DNA from: Pyrinomonadaceae bacterium MAG19_C2-C3
GTDB taxonomy: Bacteria; Acidobacteriota; Blastocatellia; Pyrinomonadales; Pyrinomonadaceae
Length of the DNA stretch: 64,000 nucleotides
Assembly (NCBI GenBank): GCA_024330265.1
Contig: JANDLT010000010.1
Span: 37,665-101,664, forward strand
Direction: 5' to 3'
Below the pieces are notes generated by a model. It was not told the origin of the DNA. It made no database searches and saw only the letters and a program-made list of their open reading frames with translations. Below, piece after piece: positions 16,124 to 25,570 of this stretch. Every line of letters starts with the position of its first letter. The first letter of the stretch is position 1. The translations under genes and the position numbers were made by a program.

Positions 16124-18733
16124 TTACGGTTCTTCTTCGCCCTTTTTGCCGCGCCGTTTGGCGGGTTCGGGTGTGCGCGAAGCGGGCGGTGGCGGCGGCG
16201 GCGGGGCGGCTTCCGGTTTAACTTCTTTGATGATAGGTGTGGAATCGCCGGACGACGTGCTTCCACTATTCGCACTTGGGGGCGGCGGTAAAGTGATTTG
16301 CTCTAGTTTCGGTTGATCCGAAAAGAGGGTCGGCAAATCATCATAGTTGTTGGGACTACCGCCGTCGTTATCGCTTCCACGCGGACGACTTGAAGCGTAC
16401 AGCGCGGCGAGGGCTTCGCGTTCTTCAGCCTGTTCGCGTTGACGTTGCTCGAAAAGTTCTTTGATGTCTTCGGGCATCTTCGGTGCTTTCTCGAACGTCT
16501 CTTTCGGCTTGTCCTTCATGAACTCTTTCATGTAGTCAACCCATATCGGCAACGCGCCGCGCCCGCCCGTCATGCCGCTTCCGAGATTGATTTTACGGTC
16601 GGGATAGCCCATCCAAACCCCTGTCACATACGTCGGCGTGTAACCGACAAACCACACGTCCGTATGGTCATTGACCGTGCCGGTTTTACCTGCCGTCGGA
16701 TGACCGATAGAGGACGCGCCCGGCGCAGTTCCGCCCGCCGAAGTTACGCCCTGCATCATCTCGACCATCGTCAACGCAACGTATTCACTCGTCACCTTGA
16801 ACGTCGTTTTGTCGAAGGCTTCGAGGATGTTTCCATCCATATCCGTGACGCGACGAATCAGGTGCGGCTCCATGCGAATGCCCTTGTTCGGAAACGCCGA
16901 ATACGCCGAAACCATTTCATCAAGCGGAACTTCGGTCGCACCCAAAGCACTTGGCAGGTAAGGAGCCATCGGGACGGTGATGCCGAAACGCCTGACCATT
17001 TGCGAACCCGTTTGAATCCCGACCGTATCGAGCAAATGAACGGCGGCGAGATTCAAGGACTTGGCGAGCGCGGTTTTCATAGGCACGTTGCCATGCGAAG
17101 TCGAACCGTCATAGTTGTGTGGTTGCCAACTGCCGCGACGCATCGGCGCGCCGCTCACTAAGGAATCGGGACTCAAACCCCATTCGACCGCCGCCGTATA
17201 AACGAACGGCTTGAACGCCGAGCCGGTTTGACGATAAGCCTGCGTCGCGTTGTTGAATTTATTCGTGTTGAAATCATAGCCACCAATCATCGCCACGACC
17301 TCTCCGTTCTTGGCGTTTTCGGAATAGAGAGCGGCTTGCACTTTCGGAATCTGCGTCAAGTCAACGGTCAAGCGGCGGGCGTCGTCATCAACCGTTTTGA
17401 TTTTGAATTGCGCGAGGTCGCCAATCGTAAATTCGGTTTTCGGCTGGCGTCCAGACCAACCCATATCCTTCGCCGTCACCGTCGCGGTATAACCGCCGAA
17501 GCGGGCGGTCGCTTCGTTCTTTTTCCCGTCAATCGCCATGATAATGCCCATGACGTATTCATCCGTTTCGTAATCGTTGCCGTACCAATCGAGGTGAACG
17601 AAGTTCTTCAATTCTTGCGCGGTCGGTTCGCGTGTACCGTCGTTGCCCGCCGTTGAGATGTTGTCATATTCGGAACGCCAACCGCGTCCCCTGTCATATT
17701 GACGAAGCCCTGTGCGAATCGCTTCCTGCGCTTTGCGTTGGGCTTCGACGTTAATCGTCGAATAGACGGTCAGCCCGCCGAGCGCGACGCGAGTGGTGTA
17801 CTTTTCTTCGAGGTATTGACGGATTTCTTCAACCGGATAACCGAAGCCGGTGAGGGCGGTCGGTGGTTGATAATAAGCCGTATCAACGACTTTGACGGGA
17901 CGCATCTTCGCGGCATCGGCTTCCGATTGCGAGACGAAGCCGTTTCGCGCCATCAAATCGAGAACGAGATTGCGCCGCTCTTTCGATTCTTCAGGGTTTA
18001 GAGTCGGGTTATATTTCGTGGTTGATTTCGGAATACCGGCGATGAGGGCGGCTTCGTCGAGCGTTAATTCTTTGGCTTTCTTGCCGAAGTAGGTTTCTGC
18101 TGCCGCTTCAAAACCGTAAGCCCGCGCGCCCAAGAAGATGTTGTTGACATACATCTCCAAGATTTTATTCTTGGTATAAAAGCGTTCGATTTGCAGGGCG
18201 ACGAGCCACTCTTTGAATTTGCGTGTAAAGGTTTGTTCGCGCGTCAAAAACAGATTGCGCGCGAGTTGTTGGGTCAAGGTCGAGCCGCCTTCGACTCTAT
18301 TCGTCGTCAGATTGATATAACTCGCTCCGGCAATGCGAATCGGGTCAATCCCGACGTGTTCGTAAAAGCGCGTATCTTCGACGGCGAGAATCGCGTCCTT
18401 GACGTTCTTGGGGATTTCCTCATAACGAAGCGGGATGCGCCGCTCAAGCGCGAACTCACCGATAACCGTCTTGCCGTCGTCGGCATAAACGCGCGTAATC
18501 ACACTCGGACGATACGTCGCCAACGCGGACACTTCCGACGCGGCGTTTGATGAATTGAGTTCGTAAGCCAGTATGATTCCGGTCAACCCGCCCGCAGTCA
18601 AGGCGAGTACGAAAAACACGGGCAGCCACAAGCGACGCAAAAACGAACGGCGTCGCGGCGGTACAACGCTTCTTATCGTGCGCGAAGAAGATGAAGGGCG
18701 GGCAAGCGCGCCGGAACGTGTGTTATCAACCAT
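16124..18733 (-). CDS. mrcA: Class A penicillin-binding protein 1A
   Basis: This bifunctional peptidoglycan glycosyltransferase/transpeptidase has 869 residues. A cytoplasmic basic tail and one membrane helix (about 35-57) precede the GT51 domain with the catalytic Glu in LAVEDTRFYEH (E119) and EGGSTLTQQLARN. A linker with an OB-like insert follows. The transpeptidase domain has S505-AFK508 as the SxxK, SLN at about 559 as the SxN, and KTGT at 683-686. The C-terminus is low-complexity, with a Pro-rich run and a Lys/Glu tail. It sits in the inner membrane and builds the cell wall. This fits with meso-DAP made by the lysine cluster as the probable peptidoglycan crosslinker. Confidence 0.92.
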   Translation of the reverse strand: MVDNTRSGALARPSSSSRTIRSVVPPRRRSFLRRLWLPVFFVLALTAGGLTGIILAYELNSSNAASEVSALATYRPSVITRVYADDGKTVIGEFALERRIPLRYEEIPKNVKDAILAVEDTRFYEHVGIDPIRIAGASYINLTTNRVEGGSTLTQQLARNLFLTREQTFTRKFKEWLVALQIERFYTKNKILEMYVNNIFLGARAYGFEAAAETYFGKKAKELTLDEAALIAGIPKSTTKYNPTLNPEESKERRNLVLDLMARNGFVSQSEADAAKMRPVKVVDTAYYQPPTALTGFGYPVEEIRQYLEEKYTTRVALGGLTVYSTINVEAQRKAQEAIRTGLRQYDRGRGWRSEYDNISTAGNDGTREPTAQELKNFVHLDWYGNDYETDEYVMGIIMAIDGKKNEATARFGGYTATVTAKDMGWSGRQPKTEFTIGDLAQFKIKTVDDDARRLTVDLTQIPKVQAALYSENAKNGEVVAMIGGYDFNTNKFNNATQAYRQTGSAFKPFVYTAAVEWGLSPDSLVSGAPMRRGSWQPHNYDGSTSHGNVPMKTALAKSLNLAAVHLLDTVGIQTGSQMVRRFGITVPMAPYLPSALGATEVPLDEMVSAYSAFPNKGIRMEPHLIRRVTDMDGNILEAFDKTTFKVTSEYVALTMVEMMQGVTSAGGTAPGASSIGHPTAGKTGTVNDHTDVWFVGYTPTYVTGVWMGYPDRKINLGSGMTGGRGALPIWVDYMKEFMKDKPKETFEKAPKMPEDIKELFEQRQREQAEEREALAALYASSRPRGSDNDGGSPNNYDDLPTLFSDQPKLEQITLPPPPSANSGSTSSGDSTPIIKEVKPEAAPPPPPPPASRTPEPAKRRGKKGEEEP

Positions 18734-18822
18734 CGAATAATTACCTCGCTAAATAATGGGCAGCATGAACGCTCGAAACATTATGAACGCCAAACTATTT
18801 CAGATGCACGCGGACGTGAAAA

Positions 18823-18903
18823 TAGTTGATAACGGATAGTGGATAACGGATAGTTTAAGAATGTTTTCTCCACTATCCACTATCCGTTATCAACTATCAG
18901 CTA
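18823..18903. repeat. Heptad hairpin upstream of ssrA
   Basis: Left-arm units are TAGTTGA, TAACGGA, TAGTGGA, TAACGGA, TAGTTTA (18823-18857). Right-arm units are TCCACTA, TCCACTA, TCCGTTA, TCAACTA, TCAGCTA (18869-18903). The arms are complementary. The same heptad words recur at 61474-61577. It lies between the divergent PBP and ssrA genes. Confidence 0.85.
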
Positions 18904-18917
18904 TTTTACAACGTGGC

Positions 18918-18947
18918 TTGACCATACACCATCTAAACCGTTACCTT
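18918..18947 (+). promoter_or_regulatory. Possible sigma-70 promoter of ssrA
   Basis: TTGACC (18918-18923) is a good -35 match. After 18 bases comes TACCTT (18942-18947), a weak -10, about 10 bases before the expected 5' end of the tmRNA. The position fits better than the -10 sequence does. Confidence 0.4.
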
Positions 18948-18956
18948 GAAAAAGAC

Positions 18957-19344
18957 GGGGGCGACAGGTTTCGACAGGAAGACGCTCACCGTTCGGATGC
19001 GTGTCGGGCTTCCTCATATACAGCCCGTTAATAAGTATGTGGGAATGTTAATTGCCAACAATCAAGAATTGGCTCTTGCTGCCTAATTAGGTTTCGCAAG
19101 CGTCTCGCCGCAAGTCGCTCAAGCGCGCGGACGGAGATGTCACTCATTTGAGCTAGGGCGAAGATTGTAATCAGGGTCTTCGCCCGAAACTAAACTGGTT
19201 TAGCCTTGGGCGCGGGTCTTCGTCGTTTCACTTACCGCGCGCGGGCGAACACGCCAACTAAAGATTGGCAGAGGAGAAACGACTACATACGTAGATTCCG
19301 GCGGTTTCGCTTTTTGGACCCGAGTTCGATTCTCGGCGCCTCCA
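18957..19344 (+). ncRNA. ssrA: Transfer-messenger RNA (tmRNA)
   Basis: This is a one-piece tmRNA of about 388 nt. The 5' end GGGGGCGACAGGTTTCGACA pairs with the 3' acceptor strand CGCCTCC, and a tRNA-like T arm (GAGTTCGATTCTCGGC) precedes it. The discriminator A is at 19344 and CCA is not encoded. The tag reading frame is at 19054-19086 and encodes ANNQELALAA followed by TAA. The ending LALAA is the usual protease-recognition tail. With SmpB it rescues stalled ribosomes. A heptad hairpin follows directly and is a plausible terminator. Confidence 0.95.
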
Positions 19345-19350
19345 TTGTGG

Positions 19351-19430
19351 AAAAGTAGAAGGTCGAAAATCGAAGGGCGAAAGTAAGAACAGTCTTTACT
19401 TTCGCCCTTCGATTTTTCCGTCTTTACCTT
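19351..19430. repeat. Heptad hairpin after ssrA
   Basis: Left-arm units include GAAGGTC, GAAAATC, GAAGGGC, GAAAGTA (19358-19385). The right arm includes TACTTTC, GCCCTTC, GATTTTT (19397-19417). About 20 bp can pair. It lies between the ssrA 3' end and the convergent membrane-protein gene, so it could terminate both. Confidence 0.8.
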
Positions 19431-19434
19431 ATCG

Positions 19435-19950
19435 TCAGACTCCGCTTTGATTGGTTGGGGGTTGCGGCGTTTGGTTATTCATACCGCCGTAGCGTTTGCC
19501 GAAAATTACGACACTCAGAACGCCGCCGACAACCGAAAATATGACAAGCATCAAGCCCCACAATAAACCTGTAAGTAGAGTTTGCGTAAAGGATTGCCCT
19601 TGCGCCATTTGCGCGCGTAATACTTCCGCTTGAGCAGGATCGGCGGAATCCAAAACATTTAGCAGCATTCCCATCATCGCGTTTCCGGCAACGTAGTTGA
19701 GCGGGATGCCGATGACGATGTAGATAGCCGCGCCGATAAGCCCCGCGATGCCGCCCAGCATCGCGCCGTCGCCGATGCTTACGGACAGGCTGTCCGCCGC
19801 CGAGCGTTTGATATAAAGATATGCCGCGAGCGCGCCGCCCGCGATAGCCCACAAACAGCAACATACGTTGGCAATATTGACGAACGGAATGGCTGACAAA
19901 ATTCCGAGCATCGCGCCGCCGATAAGTGCCGATTGAGTTTTGTTATTCAT
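19435..19950 (-). CDS. Small integral membrane protein of unknown function
   Basis: This protein has 171 residues and about four hydrophobic segments: near 10-30 (GAMLGILSAIPFVNIANVCC), 31-47, 64-90 (glycine-rich GGIAGLIGAAIYIVIGI) and 125-150. A short Asn/Gln/Pro-rich cytoplasmic tail follows. A clean AAGGAG lies 7 bases upstream of the ATG. The family is not recognised. The glycine-rich helices resemble DUF-type four-helix membrane proteins common in many phyla. It is convergent with ssrA. Confidence 0.75.
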   Translation of the reverse strand: MNNKTQSALIGGAMLGILSAIPFVNIANVCCCLWAIAGGALAAYLYIKRSAADSLSVSIGDGAMLGGIAGLIGAAIYIVIGIPLNYVAGNAMMGMLLNVLDSADPAQAEVLRAQMAQGQSFTQTLLTGLLWGLMLVIFSVVGGVLSVVIFGKRYGGMNNQTPQPPTNQSGV

Positions 19951-20074
19951 CGTATCGCTCCTTAGTCTTCTTTCAAGATTGAAATGTTCATAAGCATCTC
20001 TTTAGAGTGTTTCATTAGCGAGTCTTGTTGTGATTGATGAAAAGAGCGCGAAAGAAAATCATTCCTTCGCAGAA

Positions 20075-20644
20075 TCAACCTTTACGCATATCACCGCGTA
20101 AGCCGTTCAACTTCATACTACAATCAACCAAACCCGGAATGACATAGAACGCCGCGCACGCTCCTAAAAACGCTCCGGTCGCAAAGCGTGACCACGCCGT
20201 GTTCGTCCACAAACCCGTCACGCCGAGCGTCCAATCAATACACATCGGCAAGAGGGCGATGATGATAAGCGAGCGTGGCGGAGCATCGTCGCGTGTGAGT
20301 GAACGCATCAGCGGATATAACAGCGTGAGACACGCGAAGCCTGTGTACACGCCGAAGCATCGGGTGCAGACCGCGAGCGGGTGCGCCCCAACTTGAAAGG
20401 AGCGTTCCGGGATTTGATGACAAACGAGGTGGAGACTTCCATACAACACACGGGCGAGAAGCGGTTGCCCTTCGCGGGCAGCGAGCGGTGCGCCGACGAT
20501 AAGCGCGATAAAGAAGACCGCCCCGCACAACGTCACCGCCCATGCGACCAAAGCCTGACGCTTAACCTGTGATGCGTTCACCGTCGCGCCCACGCCCGCG
20601 TCGGCAACCTGCGAAACATAAACATCGGGAGATGAACGCAGCAT
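20075..20644 (-). CDS. DUF2085 family membrane protein
   Basis: This protein has 189 residues and several membrane helices. The DUF2085 signature is clear: HLVCHQIPERSFQ followed by AVCTRCFGVYTGF, with a histidine and cysteines that may bind a metal. MCIDWTLGVTGLW and an LGACAAFYVIPG segment follow. An ATG at 20683 would add 13 residues, but these come from a heptad repeat array, so the ATG at 20644 is used. The function of the family is unknown. It follows glpX on the same strand, with a heptad hairpin in between. Confidence 0.8.
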   Translation of the reverse strand: MLRSSPDVYVSQVADAGVGATVNASQVKRQALVAWAVTLCGAVFFIALIVGAPLAAREGQPLLARVLYGSLHLVCHQIPERSFQVGAHPLAVCTRCFGVYTGFACLTLLYPLMRSLTRDDAPPRSLIIIALLPMCIDWTLGVTGLWTNTAWSRFATGAFLGACAAFYVIPGLVDCSMKLNGLRGDMRKG

Positions 20645-20649
20645 AGTTA

Positions 20650-20730
20650 AAGGAGAAGGGAGAAGGGAGAAAGTAGAAAACAAGAAGGCGGAAGTGATTT
20701 TATTTGTCCTTCCGCCTTCTTACTTTTTAC
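20650..20730. repeat. Heptad hairpin between glpX and the DUF2085 gene
   Basis: Left-arm units are AAGGAGA, AGGGAGA, AGGGAGA, AAGTAGA, AAACAAG, AAGGCGG, AAGTGAT (20650-20698). The right arm has GTCCTTC, CGCCTTC, TTACTTT (about 20706-20726). The core AAGAAGGCGGAAG can pair with its complement. It ends directly at the glpX stop codon. Confidence 0.8.
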
Positions 20731-21777
20731 TTAAAACCTAATCACTGTGTCGGGTCCGCCTTCGACGTGGACGGTGTCAATGAAGCGTATATTGCGCGCT
20801 TCGGTCGTCATCACGAGTGAGTGTGTGCGTTTGCCCGCCCCGAAGAAGCGCACGCCGCGAAGCAGCGAACCGTCTGTGACGCCCGTCGCGGCGAAGATGA
20901 TTTTCTTGCCCGGTGCGAGGTCGTCGGTGTCGTAAATTTTATCGGGGTTGCTGATTCCCATGTCGCGTAAGCGTCCGAGAACTTCATCGGCGGGCGGGAC
21001 TTTCGATTTATCAACACCAAGCCGTTCATGGTCGAACACCAGACGGGCTTGAATCTCGCCGTTCAAACACTTCATCGCGGCGGCGGTCAGAACACCTTCC
21101 GGCGCACCGCCGATGCCGACGAGGGCGTGAATGTTCGTTCCCGCGACTGCCGCCGAAATGCCCGCCGAAAGGTCGCCGTCGCCAATCAAGCGTATGCGCG
21201 CACCCGCCGCGCGCACATCCGCGATGAGTTGTTTGTGACGCGAGCGGTCGAGTGCCATCACGGTCAAATCTTCGATGTCGCGCCCGAGACGACGCGCGAT
21301 GTTTTTCAGGTTGTCTTTGATGGGAGCATCTATATCAACCACGCCGCGCGATGAAGGACCGACGACAATTTTATCCATGTAAATATCGGGAGCGTTGAGC
21401 AACCCGCCCTGCTCGGCGGCGGCGAGAACGGCGATGGCGTTGTTCGCTCCGACCGCGCAAAGGTTCGTGCCTTCGAGCGGGTCAACGGCGATGTCAACAT
21501 GGGGGAGCATGTCGCGTTCTTCCGGCGACATGCGCGCCCCCGCCCCGACTTCTTCACCGATGTAAAGCATCGGTGCTTCGTCGCGTTCGCCTTCACCGAT
21601 GACGATGCGCCCGCACATCTGCACGGTGTCCATCGTCAGCCGCATCGCTTCGACGGCGACGTGATCGGAATGCTTGCGGTCGCCCTGTCCCATCGTGCGC
21701 GCCGCCGCAATCGCCGCCGCTTCGCACACGCGCAAGAAATCCAACGAGATATGCTCGGTCTTTAGGTCACCTGCCAT
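20731..21777 (-). CDS. glpX: Class II fructose-1,6-bisphosphatase
   Basis: This protein has 348 residues. It hydrolyses fructose 1,6-bisphosphate to fructose 6-phosphate in gluconeogenesis. Metal and phosphate motifs are visible: [24 protein letters not shown] and [16 protein letters not shown], with [15 protein letters not shown] near the C-terminus. The frame continues to 21840, but the extra 21 residues are atypical and the ATG at 21777 ([14 protein letters not shown]) gives the normal N-terminus. It would feed hexose phosphate to sugar-nucleotide synthesis, but this link to the polysaccharide locus is only by proximity. Confidence 0.92.
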   Translation of the reverse strand: MAGDLKTEHISLDFLRVCEAAAIAAARTMGQGDRKHSDHVAVEAMRLTMDTVQMCGRIVIGEGERDEAPMLYIGEEVGAGARMSPEERDMLPHVDIAVDPLEGTNLCAVGANNAIAVLAAAEQGGLLNAPDIYMDKIVVGPSSRGVVDIDAPIKDNLKNIARRLGRDIEDLTVMALDRSRHKQLIADVRAAGARIRLIGDGDLSAGISAAVAGTNIHALVGIGGAPEGVLTAAAMKCLNGEIQARLVFDHERLGVDKSKVPPADEVLGRLRDMGISNPDKIYDTDDLAPGKKIIFAATGVTDGSLLRGVRFFGAGKRTHSLVMTTEARNIRFIDTVHVEGGPDTVIRF

Positions 21778-21936
21778 GAAAGTTTTCGCCTTTGTGATTG
21801 ATGTCAACACACGGAGTGGAAAGCCCATGCATACTAGCAAAGAGACGGCGAAATTAGTAGAAAGCTTGTACCGTCAAATTCTTTGCCAAGCGCGCTGCAC
21901 CGCAAAACATGCCGCACTGCATTCTGCATTGACGCA

Positions 21937-21980
21937 TGAAAGAACCGCCGCGAGAGTTCGGTCTCGCGGCGGTTCTTTCA
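21937..21980. terminator. Perfect 19-bp stem-loop terminator
   Basis: TGAAAGAACCGCCGCGAGA (21937-21955) and TCTCGCGGCGGTTCTTTCA (21962-21980) are perfect complements with a 6-base loop GTTCGG. It lies 32 bp after the stop of the beta-helix gene at 22013 and before glpX. There is no long T run on either side. It is a strong hairpin that would end minus-strand transcription. Confidence 0.75.
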
Positions 21981-22012
21981 TGTTGAAGATCAACAAACTA
22001 CACCGGCAAGAA

Positions 22013-24757
22013 TTACTTTCTGCCGCCCTTTATCGTGACCGTCGTCAATTCGCTTGGCACAATCGGCGTGCGAAAGTTGAGTGACGCGGAATTGCTTCGC
22101 ATCTCTCCGATAACGAGCGTTAATTCTAGCGTCCCGACGTTACGCAACTCCGGCGGCAACATCACCGTGACTTGATCCATGCCCGTCGCGGCTTGGCTGA
22201 CACCTGCAAACTCGACATTCAACCACCATGTCCGACCGTCGCGCACACGGGCTTCGACCGCCACCGACTCCGCGAGATTCGGTGTCATGCCCGAAGTGCT
22301 ACGCCCGTCATTCGCAAAGTTCGTGTTCGGTGCGGCGAAACTAAATCCGGTCGCGCTGATAGTAAGTTTCGTCGCCACATTAACGCTCGCATCCATCGTC
22401 GTCGTGCGGAAGAAACCGCCGCGCGTGAATCCGGCTTTGCCAAGCGGCAACCCGACGCCGCCAACACTTTTCACGAAAATTCCCGGAGCGATACTGGCGA
22501 CCGTCACCGTGCCGCGCGCAATCGTTCCGCTCTGCGTCGTGACCACGACTTCCGCTTCACCCAAAGCAGACTCACGCGGCACGACGAACCCGACGCGCGA
22601 TTGTGAAACGTCCACGAGCGTCGCTGCCCGCCCGCCGACCGTGATACTGATGCCCGCGAGTTCATACACGGAAGCGCGCGATGATGACGGCACACGCGCC
22701 GCACCGCGCGATGTTACGGCGCGGTCAAGCATTATCGTCGCCGCGCTCGCCGGAGCGACAACTGAAGCCAGCGTCGCACTCGAACGCATATCGGCAAGGC
22801 TGATTGAAGGCACGGCTTTGGCACTCGCTTCGACAGTATTAAACACGACGTTGGAGTTTGGGGGCAGCAACGCTTCACGCACCTGATTGAGATGTTCCGC
22901 CGCGATTTGCAAGCGGCTTCGCACGCTCGAATCCAACGCTTCGACGCGCGCCAATGAGTGCGCCGCTCTGGTGAAATAAAGCGCGACCGTCAATCTCACT
23001 TCGACCTCATTCGCCATGTCGCCGAGACGCCCCGCTTCGCTTTGCGCGGTGAGGTTGGCTTGCACGATTTCATCAATTAACGAATCGAATTGAGCCGGAG
23101 AAAGCCCGCCGGTACTGGCGACCAAAGCGGCGGCGTTCGTGTGCGCGGCAGTGACGTGTTGCAACGTCACGAGCGGCACAGGCACAGGAATCACCTCGCC
23201 GCCCTCACCCTTCATCGCTCGCTCAAGCGCGTCCCATTCGCAACCTAAATCTTTGCCGTCCGTTCCCGCCGTTCGATACCGGCTGCTTGGACTTAAACGA
23301 TAATCCCCGTTTGCCCGGTCGTTAAAACCCACGTCGTCGAGTGTCTGCGGAAAGAAGTTGTCTGCCGGGTAACGCCCTGCGCTGCCACCCGCCAACACGT
23401 TACGGCGCACAGTAGCGTTTGGAAAGTAATGACTGATTCCGATGTTGCCGATGCCGTAGCCCTCGCCGATGATGCCGTAGTCGTTGTGCGCCGCCAGATT
23501 GTTGGTCATCACAAATCCGCTCATCGGAACTTCCGCGTAAGGATAAGCAAAGCTTCCGGTGTGAAATATCGTGTTGTGGTCGAGCGTGATGTCATCGGCT
23601 TGCGTGATAAGGAGAAAGTTACCGTTGCCGCCCCACTCGCCACCCACATCGTCAAAGAGATTATTGGCAAAGCGGATGCGGCGCACGCCGCGCCCTTCCG
23701 CGCCGTAAATACTGATACCCGCTCCCGTGTGGCGCACGATGTTATTGGTGAAATCCACATCCTCAATCACGGCGTGCGGGACTCTGCCGTCCTCATCTCT
23801 GACGGTGAAGACAATCGCAATCCCTGATTGTGAATGTTGCCAGTTGTTTTCAAACAGATTGCCGTCTATCGTCACCCGCCGCGCGCTCTTGAGTTCAAAC
23901 AGGTTCTTGACCGTGTACCCGGCAGCACGCCACTGAAGCGGTCGGGTAAAGGTGTTGCGAAGGATGCGGATGTCGGAAGGCACTAAGTCGGGAACATGAA
24001 CATCACTGCCGCCAAACATCACCGGATAACCCGACGCTTCCAGATAGTTGTTCTCAATCAGATAGTTGCCGCTCCCGTTCCAACCCGCAATCGCCTGCGT
24101 GTCCTGTCCGTGAGCCTTGAAATCCGCAAAGTACGAGTTGACGATGGTGGTCTGCGAACTGTTGAGCGAGACTCCGCGCTTCATGGTTCCCGCCGTTGTG
24201 CCGTGAACGAAGCACCGGTCTAGCACGAGGTGATGCGGCATCTGTGCGAGTGTGGTTTGAGCACTTGAACCGTCACCAAAGAGAATCAAATCATGCGCCA
24301 CTGCCGCCCGTGAGGCGGGTGTGAACTCTAGCCCAACGAAGCGGTAGTGATGCGCTCCGGCTTGGGTTCTAAGCACGGGTTCACCTCTGCCCGGCGTGAC
24401 GAGTTTCGGCATCCGCGCGGCATCAGAAGGCGTGACTCTGACGCCCTCAGAGAGGAGCGCGGCATCGCTTGAGAGGAAGGTAATCCAGTTCTCGCCCGCT
24501 CCCTTATCAGGCAAGGTGAACGACCCTGTGAAGGTCGCTCCGGCAGGTAAGACAATCGTATCGCCCGGTCGCGCCGCGTTGATGACCGCTTGTAAATCTC
24601 CGCCAACCGGAACGTTTAACGTAGTGGCTTTTGCGACAAGGTTTGCAGTAATGAAGACGATAACTAAGAAGCTAAAAATAAATAAACTTTTAAGGCTTGA
24701 AAGGAATGTGATGTGATGGAGTGAAAATAATTTGCGGGCGATGAGTTGGGCGGACAT
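22013..24757 (-). CDS. Secreted right-handed parallel beta-helix protein with C-terminal TIGR03437-like domain
   Basis: This protein has 914 residues. A long hydrophobic leader (FIFSFLVIVFITANLVAKA) suggests export. From about 50 to 500 there are pectate-lyase-like beta-helix turns rich in NN.F, IENNYLEASG, VTIDGNLFENN and ITLDHNTIFHTG. After a helical linker, the last 230 or so residues form Ig/TIG-like beta domains (VVVTTQSGTIARGTVTVASI APGIF) of the kind called TIGR03437 in Solibacter. A GAGG lies 9 bases before the ATG. It shares a tract of about 635 bp, with no difference I could find, with the gene at 27144. A carbohydrate-binding or -cleaving role is likely from the fold, but no catalytic residues are assigned. 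Confidence 0.82.
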   Translation of the reverse strand: MSAQLIARKLFSLHHITFLSSLKSLFIFSFLVIVFITANLVAKATTLNVPVGGDLQAVINAARPGDTIVLPAGATFTGSFTLPDKGAGENWITFLSSDAALLSEGVRVTPSDAARMPKLVTPGRGEPVLRTQAGAHHYRFVGLEFTPASRAAVAHDLILFGDGSSAQTTLAQMPHHLVLDRCFVHGTTAGTMKRGVSLNSSQTTIVNSYFADFKAHGQDTQAIAGWNGSGNYLIENNYLEASGYPVMFGGSDVHVPDLVPSDIRILRNTFTRPLQWRAAGYTVKNLFELKSARRVTIDGNLFENNWQHSQSGIAIVFTVRDEDGRVPHAVIEDVDFTNNIVRHTGAGISIYGAEGRGVRRIRFANNLFDDVGGEWGGNGNFLLITQADDITLDHNTIFHTGSFAYPYAEVPMSGFVMTNNLAAHNDYGIIGEGYGIGNIGISHYFPNATVRRNVLAGGSAGRYPADNFFPQTLDDVGFNDRANGDYRLSPSSRYRTAGTDGKDLGCEWDALERAMKGEGGEVIPVPVPLVTLQHVTAAHTNAAALVASTGGLSPAQFDSLIDEIVQANLTAQSEAGRLGDMANEVEVRLTVALYFTRAAHSLARVEALDSSVRSRLQIAAEHLNQVREALLPPNSNVVFNTVEASAKAVPSISLADMRSSATLASVVAPASAATIMLDRAVTSRGAARVPSSSRASVYELAGISITVGGRAATLVDVSQSRVGFVVPRESALGEAEVVVTTQSGTIARGTVTVASIAPGIFVKSVGGVGLPLGKAGFTRGGFFRTTTMDASVNVATKLTISATGFSFAAPNTNFANDGRSTSGMTPNLAESVAVEARVRDGRTWWLNVEFAGVSQAATGMDQVTVMLPPELRNVGTLELTLVIGEMRSNSASLNFRTPIVPSELTTVTIKGGRK
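23904..24538. repeat. Duplicated tract, copy A
   Basis: This tract corresponds to 27841-28475 at a constant offset of 3937. By eye I find no differences across it, while both ends fall off abruptly into diverged sequence. It lies inside the beta-helix region of the coding sequence. Confidence 0.85.
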
Positions 24758-25570
24758 TTAGATGACCTCACTTCGGTAGCCGGACGATCTCGTCGTTTTG
24801 CTTGGCGACGAGACTCCTGGCTTTGCGAACCCGCATCACTGCGGGAGTGCCGTTTCGGATGGTGGATCGTACTTGCCGTGAAAGTTCAGTGGCGAGTAGA
24901 TTGTGGGATGGTTAGGTTGTATCGGGTGCTGATTTGCCGGAAAAAGTGCGGGCGCAGAAATACGTTCATGTAGTTGATAAACTACACGAACAGGCAAAAT
25001 CATATTGATGTGGGATGGAGTGAAAGGAAAACGAGAAGTCGGTTGATGCCGAACTGCACACAACTTGAAACGCTGTAATGCGCTTCGTCAAAGCCGAATT
25101 TTGATGCTGAAACCAAAACCGGATTCACGGTTCGAGCCACATCAGATTCTTCTCGTATTGCCTTCGGCGACCAGACAATCTCTCGAAGCGCATACTATAC
25201 AAACCTTGTTCGCGTCGGGAGACTCACGGTTTTGCGTCCCCGCTTCGCAACAGGTTTGCCTTTATCGTGTGCAATCAGTGGGTTGGTAAAGAACAGATGT
25301 CAAAAGATGGGCTTGTGACAAACGGGATTTAACCATATTAAACATAGAAGCGTCAACAAGTATTTTTGCACCGGAAGCGGCGTTACATGCTCATGCTCCA
25401 AGTTCAGGTTTGACAGTGTTTTGTCATACAGTGCTTTGTCATAAGCATCACCATATGCGAGAAGGTTGACTTGTTGCGCGAAGTCAACCTAAAGTTTCGG
25501 TCTGTTTAGCGACACGAGTTGATTATTCTCATATCTTGATTCTACTTCCTCCGCTTTTGACTCCCGCACC
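24758..25570. other. Intergenic region, no gene recognised
   Basis: This 813-bp gap lies between the divergent beta-helix gene and the GT39 gene. Short open frames of about 75 codons exist on both strands, but none has a convincing ribosome site or family-like composition. A short palindrome TGTAGTTGATAAACTACA lies at about 24968. The part from 25330 on is A/T-richer and probably holds the GT39 promoter. Confidence 0.5.

Noticed and set aside
24746..25289. Two plus-strand frames of about 75 codons before the GT39 gene
   Set aside because: The first overlaps the start of the beta-helix gene on the other strand and neither looks like a protein.
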